Shown here: positions 1 through 11,920 of the stretch, one piece after another
How the letters are laid out: every line of letters starts with the position of its first letter
Position numbering within the stretch: position 1 is the first letter of the stretch
Assembly: GCA_013368315.1 (NCBI GenBank)
Contig: JAACJM010000003.1
Location: forward strand, 1,116,001-1,180,000
Direction: 5' to 3'
Source of the DNA: Tetrapyrgos nigripes
Taxonomy: Eukaryota > Basidiomycota > Agaricomycetes > Agaricales > Campanellaceae
DNA length: 64,000 nt
Position numbers and translations under genes: made by a program
The notes under the pieces: model-generated
Told to the model about the DNA's origin: nothing
The model's database searches: none
Seen by the model: only the letters and a program-made list of their open reading frames with translations

Positions 1-893
1 CCTCTTCTTATTTTCCTCTCGTGCTCTAACTAACATCAGTCCCGCATTCTAGTCCTCGTCAGTGTATGAGCTGTCGCCTGCGACCCTGTCTCAGTGATCC
101 GTATCGCCCACCTTTTTTGTACACTGTGAGTATGTACTTCCTTTTGCTTTGTTACCATCGCTCTTCCAAATGATGTTTGAGGCATTTGGCTTTACGCAGC
201 CTCCCGGTTGCACTGCAGAAACCTATCTCAGCTACCTTCGGGCTTCGCCCGCTTTTCTGAATAATGCTGTCCTGTTTTTTTCCTGCTCTTCATTGTGTGC
301 TGACTTCGCTTCTGTACCTGTTTCACTCTCATATAGGTGGCGCGTTAGGAGTTTTCGAGCAGTACATATATGCATCGGACTTGCTACCTGGTCCCTTTGT
401 CGCGTTATTCATGTCAAACCCTGGCGCAGGCCGACCTAGAATACTTTTCATCACCCCCTGTACCCCAAAACTGCAAGAACAAGAGCAAATGAGTCGGTGG
501 AGCAAGAAGAAGAAGAAATGAGCCGGTCAACATCAGATCCAGTCTTCAGAGTATGGATCTGTATTTGTTTCATAGTCGTAATTGTCCACTTTCTGAGGAC
601 AAAGTGCACATAGTCACTGTACAGTCAAGAGCTCTAGTTACACTGTCAACGTTATGTACAATTTCTGCTCCATTCACATCAGTTGAGTGGAACCGTTTCT
701 TGTGTGCGGTGGAGTCGAACTGTCTCCAGATTTTGTTGTCGACGCGCAAAACTCCACCTGATCGGTTACAGGATTATCCCTCCAGCTAGCGAGTAGGTAT
801 AAAAGCAAGTAGTGGGTTCCAACACAAAGACGGACCTCTATCATCTAGTACTCACAACCCTCATTTTGACCACACTCATTTGATCACTCGACC
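1..893. other. Leading intergenic region and promoter
   Basis: No convincing gene is visible on either strand. Short open frames exist but show no family resemblance and no paired splice sites. The right end is the promoter of the small secreted protein that begins at 894. The left end may hold the tail of a gene outside the window, but nothing proves it. Confidence 0.5.
798..805 (+). promoter_or_regulatory. TATA box of small secreted protein gene
   Basis: The sequence tataaaag lies about 90 bp upstream of the ATG at 894. The paralogous gene at 12701-13304 has a TATA box at almost the same distance, so this core promoter layout was probably duplicated with the gene. TATA-type promoters in fungi often mark inducible, highly variable genes. 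Confidence 0.55.
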
Positions 894-1483
894 ATGCAAC
901 TGAAATACGCTACCGGTTTTCTTGCATTTTGCACCCTTTCTGCAGTCGCAGGACCTCTGACCAAGAGGAGAGAACTTGACGTCTGGGTCCCGAACATCAC
1001 GTCCCCGACCTCTGATACAGTTTGGCACATCGGAGATCGAGTAAACGTAACATGGTATGTGTTTTCATTTGATTTTCATTCCGGCAGCCCAAGTGTTGGA
1101 CTAATCATCTTTGGTTAGGGACACATCCGACGCTCCTGTCCAAATTTCCAATGGTGCCTCTGTCTTGCTGAACGTTCACGGACGACCAGCGGAAGATGGT
1201 GCGTATGACAATTGACAATCCTATACTGGACATTAGATTTAGTGCTGACGTTTGCATCCCAAACTGGCCTAGTCCCTAAACTCGCGCAAGACTTCGACCT
1301 CCGAGCCGGTTTCGTCGAAGTGACAGTCCCCGATGTCAGTCCTGGCACTGACTATTCCATAACTCGTACGTTCTCAATGTATTTCGCCTTAGGCCACCTT
1401 CTAGCAGAGCTGAAATGCCGTTTTCTGTTGTAGTTTTCGGTGACTCTGGCAACACTGGCGAAAATTTTGCCATAGTTGCGTAA
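894..1483 (+). CDS. Small secreted Kre9/Knh1-like (Ser-Thr-rich GPI-anchor family) protein
   Basis: Four exons (894-1054, 1119-1198, 1273-1365, 1434-1483) give about 127 residues. A signal peptide (MQLKYATGFLAFCTLSAVAG) is followed by a dibasic Kex2-like site (KRR). One compact domain then follows, with the motifs WVPNITSPTSDTVWHIGD, NVTWDTS, SNGASVLL, DFDLRAGFVEVTVP and LFGDSGN. These match the N-terminal domain of fungal Kre9/Knh1-type secreted proteins, often annotated as Ser-Thr-rich GPI-anchored membrane family. No GPI tail or Ser/Thr-rich extension follows, so the product is probably a free secreted or wall-associated protein. A paralog with the same exon plan lies at 12701-13304. Its molecular function is unknown; a cell-wall role is inferred from the family only. 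Confidence 0.8.
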
Positions 1484-1857
1484 ACCGAGAGGAAGTGCAA
1501 GTAGAGGAAGAGATAGGCTGCATCACATCCGCTCGCTAAGCACATGGACTGCTGTATCATATTGTTCACCGAAGAAGCCCTTAATCTGAACTTGTACATC
1601 CCTGAACGACTCTGAAAGTGGGATTGACAGTGCAATGTGATAGCATAAAATGACAGCAAGTCTAGATGATGCGTTCATGAGTAGTAATGACAATCCATCC
1701 ATAAATGTTGATTTCGCTGGTTGCAGATAAAAAGACAACGACTGGATACGCAAGAGTGAGAAATGATGAACGAAAGAATGCTATGTGATGAAAGCGGATA
1801 GAAAAGGAGTGTGAGGTAACCAAAGAGACGAAAATATCGAGTCCATTCTGCGGAGAA

Positions 1858-4321
1858 TTACAGCTGTATAAAACTCGTATCAATTCCATGGGCAAAGTCC
1901 CAAATACATATACGCTGACAACAGAAGAAGTTGTCAGCATTGAAGGTCCTGATCTTCGCCAGGAAACACTTACCTGATCTTCACTGCACGATACAATCTG
2001 CGGGATATGACATCATGAGAATTCGCGAATGACACGGAAAAGCAGGAAAGGCGTACTTTAGTACAATCAAAGCCAACAGAGAATATCCTCCCAGTATGAC
2101 CACCTGTAAGATCCGCAACCAGTGCGCCGGTCTTACGGTCCCAAACCTGCAGGCGCCATGAGATTTGACATGGTGGAGCTGAGCGACCACAAGAGATTTC
2201 TCACCTTAATACTCGAGTCGTAACTACCACTCAACACGAAGTCTTCTCCAAATGCTACACTTCTAACTAGATCCGAGTGCCTCGCACACCTTGTCCTATT
2301 GTCGTCTTCTACAGTATGACCACCAGGCCGTAATGGTACAACGTTGCTGCTTCCACATGTCTGACACAAACTTGGCTCCGAAAGACTGGCAGATTCGAAT
2401 CCGCTCATTCCAAAGGACGAGCCGAAGACTGCGTCATAAGAGAATGCGGACGTCGAAGGAGAGCCTGAGCTACCTGACGTTCCGGGGATTGAATTGAAAG
2501 GAGAACGACCAAACGCGAACGATAAAGGAAGTGGTAAAGGTTGACTGGAGCCACCATCTTGAGTGTCGGGAGAAGTGGACCAGCCTTGAAGGGAAGTAAT
2601 ATCGAACAAACGGAGATGCTTGTCGGAAGAACCCGACAGCACACAAGGAGGCTTGAAGTCGATTGAGGCAATACTGTGTTGAAAGCAACATCAGATCAAG
2701 ATGGTGGAAATGAAAAAGTGTACACACCCTCTACTATGATGATTTTCAAATGTGCGAAGGAGTTTGCCGGTCTTGGCATCCCAGAGACGTATGGAACGAT
2801 CTCCTGAGGCGGAAACAATCAACGTAGAGGATATCGACACGGCATTGACCGCAGCACGATGAGCACCGAGTACAAACTGAGGTTCAAGATCTGGAAATGA
2901 ATACGTTCTGACTGTCCTGTCTGTAAAATGACAATAAAACGTCCTTTAACATCGCTAACACGAGGCCAGACAAGGGTACTAACCTTTCGAGCAGGAGACC
3001 AATCTCTCATCGTCAAATCTGACACACAGTACGCTGTCTTCATGGTCTTGAATTATCTTGATCAGTTTATTCTTCTCTAGATCCCACACAGCCACTCTGT
3101 TGTCACTCCCAGCACTGGCAAGGTATCCATTATGCACGCATATAGACAACACAGACGACATATGACCACCTTCAATGACCCTTTCAACAGTGCCAGTCGA
3201 TGGATTCCATTCTCGGACAGTCTTATCTCGAGACCCCGTGAACAGAACTTGTTGACCAGTCAAGGGATAAGTGTACAGCTGAAGGCAATAAATCGTACTC
3301 GTGTGCGAATTAGTCGGTGCTCCACGCGTTTGCAAAGCGGATAAGCGGTACGAGGAGGTGAAGAAACGCTTTTGTAGCTTGACATGCGTAAGATAAAGGA
3401 GTTTATAGTTCGGCTTGAGGTAAGAATTCGGATTTGTCGAGCTCAACAGAGCTGGCGCGGAATGACGTGCTAACGGATGTATTCGGTGGGATTTACTGCT
3501 TGAAGGACGTTGTGAAAGGTGTGCAGCAGGTGGAGGGTGATAGTAGTAGATCGAGTTTCGGTTATTTGGCACCGACACCGGGACCACGGAAGAAGAAGCA
3601 GGTGGAGCTGACAACGTCGTGAGCAGCGGCGGTCTGGAAAGTGTCATTGATGCAAACCCAGAATCCAGTTCAGCGTGCATCAATGTCAGTTCAGTCTTTG
3701 CTGCTTCTACCCCATCCAGTTCGTCCTCGTCTGCTTCTTCATCCGAATCTCCCATTCCTTCGTCGTCAGAATCATCCCATGGGTCCATATGCCGAGAAAG
3801 TGCATTGTCGAATGTGGGGATGCGCGGCGGTTGGCGCCACTTCCAACCACGGGCGTGGCAAAGGTTCTTCCATAGAGTCTGGTCGGATGCCAACGAATTC
3901 CAGCGTCGGCATACGAGACTACAGGAAAGAAGCGTAGGGAAAGGTAGGTTGGAGAAAATCTGCAAGGAGACTTCTGCAGGAAGGCTCTGTAAACATCAAC
4001 GTCAGAGCTGCTCCAGATGGAAGATCGAGACGACGCACTCCAACCACATCAAACTGCAACAGCGGTGCCAATCGTCTTTGTATAGTGGCGAGTCGGGACC
4101 GTGGTAAAGAGGCAAGAAGCTGGTACGCCAATTCTGCAACAAATTTGGGTCATGAAGACATGAGAGATAGATGGTCATCAGACAATACCTTCGGTATCTT
4201 GGACAGAGTTCAACCCAGAAAGCAGATCAACATTCCTGGTGAGTGAGGGACTAGCAGCATGATGTAATGAGACTTCGTCCTCGGTATCGGTATAACCCTC
4301 GTCGTAGGTGTGGGCGTTCAT
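1858..4321 (-). CDS. F-box and WD40-repeat protein (SCF ubiquitin ligase adaptor)
   Basis: The start is the ATG at 4321 (MNAHTYDEGYTDTEDE). Exon 2 carries ELAYQLLASLPRSRLATIQR and runs into an F-box (VGSLPAEVSLQIF, then SCSLVCRRWNSLA). A long acidic and Ser/Pro-rich linker follows, then seven WD40 repeats ending in ICIWDFAHGIDTSFIQL. WD repeat cores visible include TGSRDKTVREWN, ASAGSDNRVAVWD, SASGDRSIRLWD, SGSYDSSIKVWD and VSCSEDQRICIWD. The last repeats are split by short introns. The order F-box then WD propeller is that of Cdc4/Met30/Pof1-type receptors, which bind Skp1 through the F-box and phosphorylated substrates through the propeller. The substrate cannot be told from sequence. It is convergent with the secreted-protein gene at 894-1483. 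Length is about 680 residues. Confidence 0.88.
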
Positions 4322-4732
4322 GACAGTAGTGGATAATAGGACACTCAGAGATGAAGATAGAAGGCGAGTGAATACGGAGGATGGTCGCCAGTGTCGATAG
4401 GCAACGGAGTATCACATAAGCCATGATGCGCGACGGTCTAGACTCTGCAGTTGGCAACGCGTCAGACCTTCCAGAAGCGCGTTTCCTTACAACCACTGTA
4501 CCACTGAGCGTGTACGTAGAGAGAGATAACGCAAATTACATGTTTTACTTCTGGACCAACGATGTACAAACTTTAGATTATCTATACTTCCTTCGCTCCC
4601 TAAAGAACGCTACCCAATCTGCAGTATGATTGGAATCGAGTATGGAAGGCAAGAAAAGCGCGAGAAAGAGACCGTCAGTACCGTTCAAAACATACGTATA
4701 GGTATAAAATAATTGTCAGGAGGAATAAGTCC

Positions 4733-6204
4733 TCAATGCTTCCTAGGTGCACCTGAAGACAGGTATGGTATAGCAAATGCAGCGACGACGATCATAAACG
4801 TTATCAAGCCAACTACGACATATGTCGAAGTCGATGATGGAGCTTCTCTCGATGTAGAGGACGCTCTTTTTGCAACTTTGCTCGAAGATGACACCGAGGA
4901 ATATGAAGGTGGGGACGGGAAGAGCTGTACGTACCCAATGGATTTTAAGCCATGGATACTGGAAGAATGTGAGAAGTTGGAACCTAAGAATGAGTGCAAT
5001 CACTCACTAATATCCCTCTATGTTGCGTCTAATCTCATCCTGCTGCCCTAACGGAACTCCTTCAAGGCTAAGGGTCACTTTGGTCGAGTCAGAGGACTGA
5101 TCAAATGTAGTGGTGAGGTTGCCAGTGTGGCCTGACAAAACATCAATTCAAGCAGTGTCGGAGGAACATCAGACAATAAGTTTACCTGAAGGCCACGTCG
5201 GACTCTGCAAAGCCCACGTCTGTACGATTTTAGTCGGCGGGTCAAGAGACACGTACTTGCCGGTCACTCCTCCGCTGAAAAGCGAGTATTCCGTGCCAGG
5301 CTTCGCTTCCGACTTGATATCCGAGTGCAAAATTATTTTAGCGTAAGAATGACGGCCCTGAAGAGATTTTCTCCACACACCTTTGCATTAGCGCGAGTCC
5401 ACATCGGAATCCTCTTTTCATCAGTTAATAAACCGAAGAGATCGTCGGCTGCGGCCATAAACGACGCCTCAACAGTGACGGTGGTGGTGTTGACCGACGA
5501 CTGCTTCTTGGCGGATGCAGGAGAGACAGATCCCGAAGCCGCCGTGTTTGGTGTCGTACTATTCCCGTTTGCGCCTGGTGTTGTAGAGGCAGGAGCAGGT
5601 GTACCAGAACGGCTGGGGTCTGCGCTTACGGTCAGATCCTTTCCGTGTGTTTCGATGAGAGCAACTGGGAAGCGGTCGAAAATCGCTTCGAGCAAAGGAG
5701 GACCGCGGACTTTTGCCATGGCTAACAGGGCTTGGGCAGCAGGAGTCGAAGAAGACGTGATGACCCAGTTGTACTTTGAGTTTGGGTAAACACGAGATTG
5801 GATTCAGAGGCGAGAAGAGACGACTTACAGAGTAATCTGAAAGCTTATCCACAGTCACTTCATGAGACACTTCTGGGATATCCAGACGTCCTTGGACTTC
5901 AGAACCGTCGTTAGCTTTGCCTTCCCATCGCATGGAAACTTTGCAATCATATATAGTTATCAATCTATAACAAAGTAAGTTCAAAATGCATTGAAAACGT
6001 TGGTGAAAACACGTACTTAGACTTCCTCTGCCCAAGCTCAATATCCCCGTCGACTTCCGTAACACTCGTTATCGTCAGAGACTCTTCTTCACTATCTCCT
6101 TTCACAGTCAAGTTTTTTAACTCGCGTTCAAACCATTCCTGACCCCATTTTGTGACGTTCTTGTTTTTCCAGTGCCAGTTCGCGGTAGAAGGAGGAAGGG
6201 CCAT
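4733..6204 (-). CDS. AHA1: Activator of Hsp90 ATPase (Aha1) with predicted C-terminal membrane anchor
   Basis: Six exons. The N-terminal domain starts MALPPSTANWHWKNKNVTKW and continues with EWFERELKNL, the usual Aha1 Hsp90-binding start. After a Ser/Thr/Ala-rich linker comes the C-terminal AHSA1 domain: LFGLLTDEKRIPMWTRANAK, then PGTEYSLFSGGVTGKYV, IVQTWALQSPTWPSG and RRNIEGYYIHGLKSIGY. Aha1 stimulates the Hsp90 ATPase cycle and is normally a soluble cytosolic protein of about 340 residues. This model is about 400 residues because the last exon adds a Ser-rich stretch, one hydrophobic segment (YVVVGLITFMIVVAAFAIPYL) and a short basic tail ending RKH. That is the layout of a tail-anchored protein. 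The last intron (acceptor in cttccag) is needed to keep the EGYYIHGLKSIG core intact. Confidence 0.9.
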
Positions 6205-8441
6205 GTTCTGTGCCAGTTTTTTTCAAAGACAGATAGAAAAAGGAGATCGATTGGGTGAACAACAAAGAGGATGAACTGGATGCTTTACATATTGGTTCGC
6301 GCCGGCGTTCTATTCCTTTCGAGTAACTTCTTTCAGGGTTCCCACGACGTAAGGCCTTCACGAACCATCTCAGTGCCAGTGGTTCTCCTCCTTCCTGCCA
6401 TCGAAATGCTACGTGTTGGAGGGCACAATGTACGGTTTGAAGCCTAAAAGGCCGTGAAATCAGAAAAGGGTTTATTAACCAGTTTGTTTTCATTCGAGGT
6501 TTCTGGTCAGCACGTTCCGCTCCGTCCGACAGCTAACATTTTGCGAAAACAGTCCACAACCGTTCCTGCGGGTTCCGAAAATTTCGCGATCCGTAAACTA
6601 TGAAATATTATTCAACGAGACGGAAGATAGGCGGCAGAGTTTTGACATCGGAGCGCTGAACACGCCTCGAGGCCTCGAACTTCACAAAGTCTTGCACTCT
6701 GTGAATGTTATTTCTGGAGTGCTTTCAGCTCAACCTTCGGGGAATTGATATGCATGGCTCTACTTCTCCCGAACGCTCTCAATTATACAGAAAACCCCTG
6801 TCAGGAATGGTCACCAGCGGAAATGCTTTGTATTTTCTCCTTCAGGGCTCCAGTAATCCTTGGTTCGTCTGTCCAGCATTGGGTGTTTAACGCCACTGAT
6901 GGTTTCTTAGATCGTCGTCGAGCAGCTCGCTGCTCGCTGTTTCCAGTCCTCGTTGCTTCTGCATGTTACTTTGGGCCCTATTTATCTTCGCTCACTACTA
7001 ATCGACCCCGTCGGACAATTGTATGACTCCACCCGCCGTTTTAGAGGAATCTATAGCAGCGAAAGGCGGTCATATCTTAGCGTAGTCTTATGGCCCTGGG
7101 TTGCAGGGAAACCATTCTTGTTGCAACTGGTTAGATTTGTGCCACATCATATGCTGGGTTTCATCCTCTAGCTTTATTTCCCTTTCCAGGAAAGCACCCC
7201 ATGAAACAGCACAGTACGCTCTCGTTTATTTCGGACCCATAGCCTCGGATAATATTTCGGATTTTCTAGCAGCACTAAATGAGTGACCCTTCACGGACTG
7301 TTTCATATCTACAAGGGGCTGCACGGAAGGATAACATACCGCACGCTATAGCCTATATGTTTGCACTATAGGAGCCTATAGGATTATATTAGGATCTCTG
7401 TGCCAACATTTATCATTTATGCCTGTGAGGCCCTGGTTGCCGATGGCGTTCCCGACTACACTTGTCGGGCCTGTTCTCGGTTTGGAAATTGTCATGTCTT
7501 TACAGGTAGGTTACTTTCTTGCTTGTAATCTTCAATTTCATCTGGCACTCGTCGCTTTCATTGCTGCGCATGTACTAATGTTTGTGTACAGCGCCAATTT
7601 CTTCCGGTTTATTCGGTTGTTTCCTGTACGTACTTTCTCGGTTTTTAATTGACGTTACGCGAAAAAATTCGACCTGCCCGAACTCATTATGACCAGGTCG
7701 CCATCGGCAGTCGATAATCGTTCCGTATGGCCGCTAGTGACGAGAAGACGCCACCTCACCGTGAATATACATCTCACAGTCATAGACCCTTTGGGACATC
7801 AGGATGTCTGCATGTCTTTCGCGTGCTTTGCGAACCTGTCATTCGTCCGCGTATATGAAGTCGCAGTGCTGCAGCAGAGATCTTCACCTCCACGAACAGT
7901 CACTGTCCACGATCTTTGTGTCCTCCCAGACACGACACGACATTTTCACGCCTTCATAGATCTCCAACGCTCATCTCGCCTGCCCCTTTTATCTTCATCA
8001 TCTTCCTTGTGCACACTGCGGACGGAACAAAATTAAAGAAACTGAATAACCGGATTCTGTAACGGACCTTTTTCAGCTCTTCACAAGGATTCCCGATTCT
8101 CCAAAGCAGGAAGAATCCGATTATTTCTGTTCTACACATTTAAAAGGAGAAAGTGGGAATACATGTTCGTCCTTGGTTATATTTCCTGCTCCATTCATTC
8201 CACCCGGAGCATGTGTCTCATCTTGTCGATGTTAATCCTCTCTTATCTTTCTTTTTGTCTTCCTAAAACCTCCCAATCTCTTCAGAAAGTCCACGCTTAC
8301 CGCCAAAACCGACCCGGACATAGATTTATAGACGCCATATTCCATCTAGTCAAGCAGCAATTCCAAGTTTTTGCTCCCGCTTTCCAGCACTTGCAAGTAT
8401 ACATCCATCCTCTTTCGACTCTCTTCCACAAACTCTTCACA
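6205..8441. other. Long intergenic region
   Basis: About 2.2 kb separates the AHA1 start from the terpene synthase start. Several short open frames exist, none with a recognisable domain. Around 7419-7680 there are splice-like signals (a cag-gtaggt donor, a tgtgtacag acceptor and a gtacgt donor) bounding a short frame (MPVRPWLPMAFPTT and on), so a small gene or non-coding transcript is possible. Around 7345-7385 short palindromic CTATAG/CCTATAG motifs cluster. I see no transposon ends. Confidence 0.4.
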
Positions 8442-10102
8442 ATGGCCACCGACACGCTTTCTTTATCAACACAGCAGAAACCTTTCCACCCCGATCACTT
8501 CATCTTGCCCGACCTCATCTCCCACTGTTCCTTCCCACTTGTATACAACGAACACGGTGATGGAGTTGCATCACAGTCTGTTCGGTGGCTCGACACCAAT
8601 TGCCCTGCATTGAATGCAAAGAGGCGAAAGGCTCTGTACGGCTTGCAGGCTGGCGAACTCACTGCATACTGCTACAACACTGCTCCTCCTGAGAGACTAC
8701 GCGTAATATCTGATTTCATGAACTACCTATTTCATTTGTGAGTTGTCTTCGTGTTCCCAAATAATGGATGTACGCTTGACTCATACCTATGGTTGCTTAG
8801 GGACAACATCAGCGATGGCATGATGACCAAGGATACAGATTTGGTCTCTGACGCTGTCATGAACGCTCTTTGGTTCTCCGATGCTTACAGCCCCACAAAA
8901 GGCCAGCCTGAAGAAGAAATTAATGCTGCGAAACTAGCCAGAGAGTAAGTAATGTCATGTCATACACAGAAACATTCTAGTGCGTATTGAAGAATTAACC
9001 GTTTTGCTTTTGCTTTTGCGTTTCTTGACAGCTTTTGGACTCGCTGCATCCCTGACGCTGGCCCGGGCTGTCAATCTCGGTTCAAAGAGACGTTAGGTCT
9101 TTTCTTTGAGGCTGTCAATATCCAGGCTACAGCCCGGGATGCGGACGTCATTCCCGATTTGGAGTCATACATCGATGTTAGAAGAGACACTTCCGGTACG
9201 TGCTTCAAGTTGTTGGGGGCCAGACCAGGCCCTCGTCTTTCTCGAGCTATGCATGGTTCTGACTGTCCTGATCACCATTCCATACCCTTTTCTTCCTCAC
9301 CCCGTTCCTTGTTGTATGCATGTGCATGTTCTTTACAGGATGCAAACCCTGCTGGGCATTGATCGAGTAAGTAACACCCTCAGATCTTCTTTTCCTTCTT
9401 TTCAACGCTGCCTGTTTACTTACGACTTTCTGTACTTCTAGATACGCCCTCGGAATTGACCTTCCAGAGTTTGTCGCCGCAGATCCAGTAATAATGGCTC
9501 TCAACCAGTACACTAATGACCTTGTCACTTGGTCTAACGTGAGTTGAACCATCGACGCGCTTGTCCTTCTGTCCTCGTGTTTTACTTACTCTTTTCCCAT
9601 AATCGTGCCTTCAACGCCTCCTACCCGTTGTTATGGCCCTTTAGGATATATTTTCATACAATGTTGAACAAGCCCGAGGTGATACGCACAACATGATCGT
9701 CATCTTGATGGAGTGTCATGGACATACGCTTCAGAGCTCCATGGACTACGTCGGAGACCTCTGTAAACAAACAATTGATGATTTTAACGAAAACAAGACG
9801 AAGATTCCTTCATGGGGACCTGAAATAGATGACAATGTCCAGCGTTATGTTGAAGGGCTGCAGAACTGGATCGTTGGGTGAGTACACTGGATTCCTATAC
9901 ATTCTATTCTTGCCAGACTGGCCTTTACCGCATGTTCCCCTGTTATTGTCATTGAATCTGCTTGCTGACGTTTGCTTCTGTCGAAAACAGGTCCTTGCAC
10001 TGGAGCTTCATGACCACACGTTACTTTGGTACAGACGGCGAGGCTATCAAACAGCACAGAACTGTCGTTTTGGCGAAGAAATGTGATTCTGCGAAATGGT
10101 AG
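8442..10102 (+). CDS. Sesquiterpene synthase (class I terpene cyclase)
   Basis: Seven exons (8442-8737, 8801-8944, 9032-9195, 9339-9366, 9442-9538, 9645-9877, 9991-10102) give 357 residues, the usual size for basidiomycete sesquiterpene synthases. Exon 4 is a 28-nt microexon. The Asp-rich metal motif is DNISD (FHLDNISDGM) instead of the textbook DDxxD. The second motif NDIFSYNVE fits NDxxSxxxE exactly, and the C-terminal Arg-Tyr pair is in TTRYFG. The enzyme would ionise farnesyl diphosphate in the cytosol with three Mg ions; the product cannot be predicted. The start was chosen at MATDTLSLS (cacaATGGCC context), because the longer upstream frame has no homologous sequence. No P450, oxidoreductase or terpene transporter lies adjacent, so it is an orphan synthase. 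Confidence 0.93.
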
Positions 10103-10270
10103 AACACCGAGCACTCTTCACCCTCTCAACTTATCATGTATTAATGATTTATTCTGGTCTTGTGGCGACTTTTGGATATGTAACGGCATCCCGCCATTTT
10201 AGTTAACAGTAACTTACGCTTTCTGCTTATACACCTCACTCCCCTCTTGCTTGTATCGCTTATTCGTCAT

Positions 10271-10493
10271 TATGGTGTCTGAAATATCTAGTAACGCCCA
10301 AACTTCTATTAATGCCCAAACTGTGCTGTATATAGACTCTGTAAATGATAAAGTCGTTAATTGACCTTGCTTGAAGATTAGATATGGTGTCTGAAATATC
10401 TAGTAACGCCCAAACTTCTATTAATGCCTAAACTGTGCTGTATATAGACTCCGTAAATGATAAAGTCGTTAATTGACCTTGCTTGAAGATTAG
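10271..10493. repeat. 112-bp tandem direct repeat, two copies
   Basis: Copy 1 (10271-10382) and copy 2 (10383-10493) both begin tatggtgtctgaaatatc and end cttgaagattag. I count only about two base differences (cccaaactg versus cctaaactg, actctg versus actccg), so the duplication is recent. It lies in the 3' flank of the terpene synthase and contains no open frame of note. Confidence 0.95.
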
Positions 10494-10699
10494 TACAAGG
10501 GTGCGAAAAAAGGTTTAAGCCGCGTTTACCTCGTTACCACCTCCTACATCCCCAATATCCCTTACCATTGCTCTCGCCTTTTCTTTGAAGAGCTGGCTGA
10601 AGAAAGGGTCTACAATATGACGTCTAAAGTAAAAGTTGATCAGCTTCTGAATTCAGCCATGACGTCAAACGCGCATGTGTTGGAGTTCGAACTACGAGC

Positions 10700-10707
10700 T
10701 ATAAAAG
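10700..10707 (+). promoter_or_regulatory. TATA-like element upstream of TMEM69-like gene
   Basis: The sequence tataaaag lies 49 bp before the ATG at 10756. It would place transcription start very near the ATG, so its role is plausible but unproven. Confidence 0.35.
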
Positions 10708-10755
10708 CCTCTATTAGTAGTATTATGCGTGCATCGCAACTCTCACCAGGTGATC

Positions 10756-11920
10756 ATGTCTTCTATTTTACGCCCCTTCGCTCGCCAACTCACTCCTCTC
10801 GCCCTGCGCGCAAGCAAGGGTCCCATCGCTCGCCCAGCAACCCTCAACTTGAACTCTACTTTCCTGCAACTACACAGACGCACAGTCGCCAGTACTGTCA
10901 CGAACAAGCCCGCCAGTCAGTCGTTTGACCATGCAGCTCAGAACATCAGAGAAGAGGCCGGCAATTCTGCAGCTGACCTCGCCAAGGTCATTGCGGGAGC
11001 GAATATGACGAACGATGCCATCAAGACTGAGAAGGGCTTCGTGAGTGGTCCGTCTCATTGAGAGTACATTGACTGATCGCCCACCCTTGTGTTCACAGTT
11101 TGGTATCACTGGAACTATCGCTTCCGAGGTACCGCAATCCGTTATGGTCTTCGGTCTTGCAGGTGGATTGCCCTATATTGGTACAGCTGCCACTACAGTG
11201 TACTTGGCCTATGAAGCCGGCCTAGCTGCCAGCGGAGTACCCATTAACATTGACCCCGGCGTCGCAATCACCGTCCTCGACCAAGCTCTCAATGTCCAGG
11301 TCACTTATGGTGCCGTCATGCTTTCTTTCCTAGGAGCTCTTCACTGGGGAATGGAATTCGCCGGGCTAGGAGGTCATAAAGGGTATGCTCGACTGGCACT
11401 CGGTGCTGCACCTGTGCTATTCGCATGGCCCACGCTGGCTTTGCAGCCTATGACTGCACTCGTTCTGCAATGGGTCGGATTCACCGGATTGTGGTGGGCT
11501 GATGCAAAAGCAACTTCCATGGGATGGAGTGCGTCATTTCTTGTCATTGTCATTCCGTCCAGGCTGACTAAAATCAAATCTATGATAGCCCCGAAGTGGT
11601 ACTCCCAGTACAGATTCTACCTGTCCATTCTGGTCGGCACTTGGTGCGTCTGAATACTCTCATATCCGTCGTCATCTAACTTCTTCCTCGAAAGCATCAT
11701 TGGCTCCCTCGCTGGAGTGTCTTACTATGGCCCAGTGGGCGGCCACGGCCTGATTACTCATGACCTGGAGTTAATAAGAGAGCAGAGGAAAGAGCTCTTA
11801 GCTGACAAGAAGCAAGGGAAAATTGAGGCTGGACCCGTCATTGCCAGGCCTGGGTCTTTGAAGGACGAGGCTTTCGTCAAGCTGTCAAAGAAGAAGGAGG
11901 ACGAGGGCGAGAAGAACTGA
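10756..11920 (+). CDS. Mitochondrial inner-membrane protein, TMEM69/DUF3429 family
   Basis: Four exons (10756-11040, 11099-11528, 11589-11643, 11695-11920) give 331 residues. The N-terminus (MSSILRPFARQLTPLALRAS) is rich in Arg, Ser and Leu without acidic residues, a typical mitochondrial presequence. The core has the DUF3429/TMEM69 pattern of five or so membrane segments, with VMVFGLAGGLPYIGTAA, VTYGAVMLSFLGALHWGMEF and QWVGFTGLWWADAKA, and a charged Lys-rich C-terminal tail. The family is a conserved mitochondrial membrane protein of unknown biochemical role. A longer upstream frame is ignored because the presequence begins at this ATG. Confidence 0.88.

Larger units (their letters stand above)
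10103..10755. other. Intergenic region with tandem duplication and promoter
   Basis: This region holds the 3' end of the terpene synthase transcript, the 112-bp tandem duplication listed separately, and the TATA-containing promoter of the mitochondrial membrane protein gene at 10756. No coding sequence is seen. Confidence 0.6.

Noticed and set aside
5325..5789. 154-residue plus-strand frame inside AHA1
   Set aside because: It is antisense to the well-supported AHA1 coding exons, a shadow of their codon usage.
8163..8441. Longer start for the terpene synthase
   Set aside because: The upstream in-frame sequence has no resemblance to terpene synthases, and the ATG at 8442 gives the normal family length.
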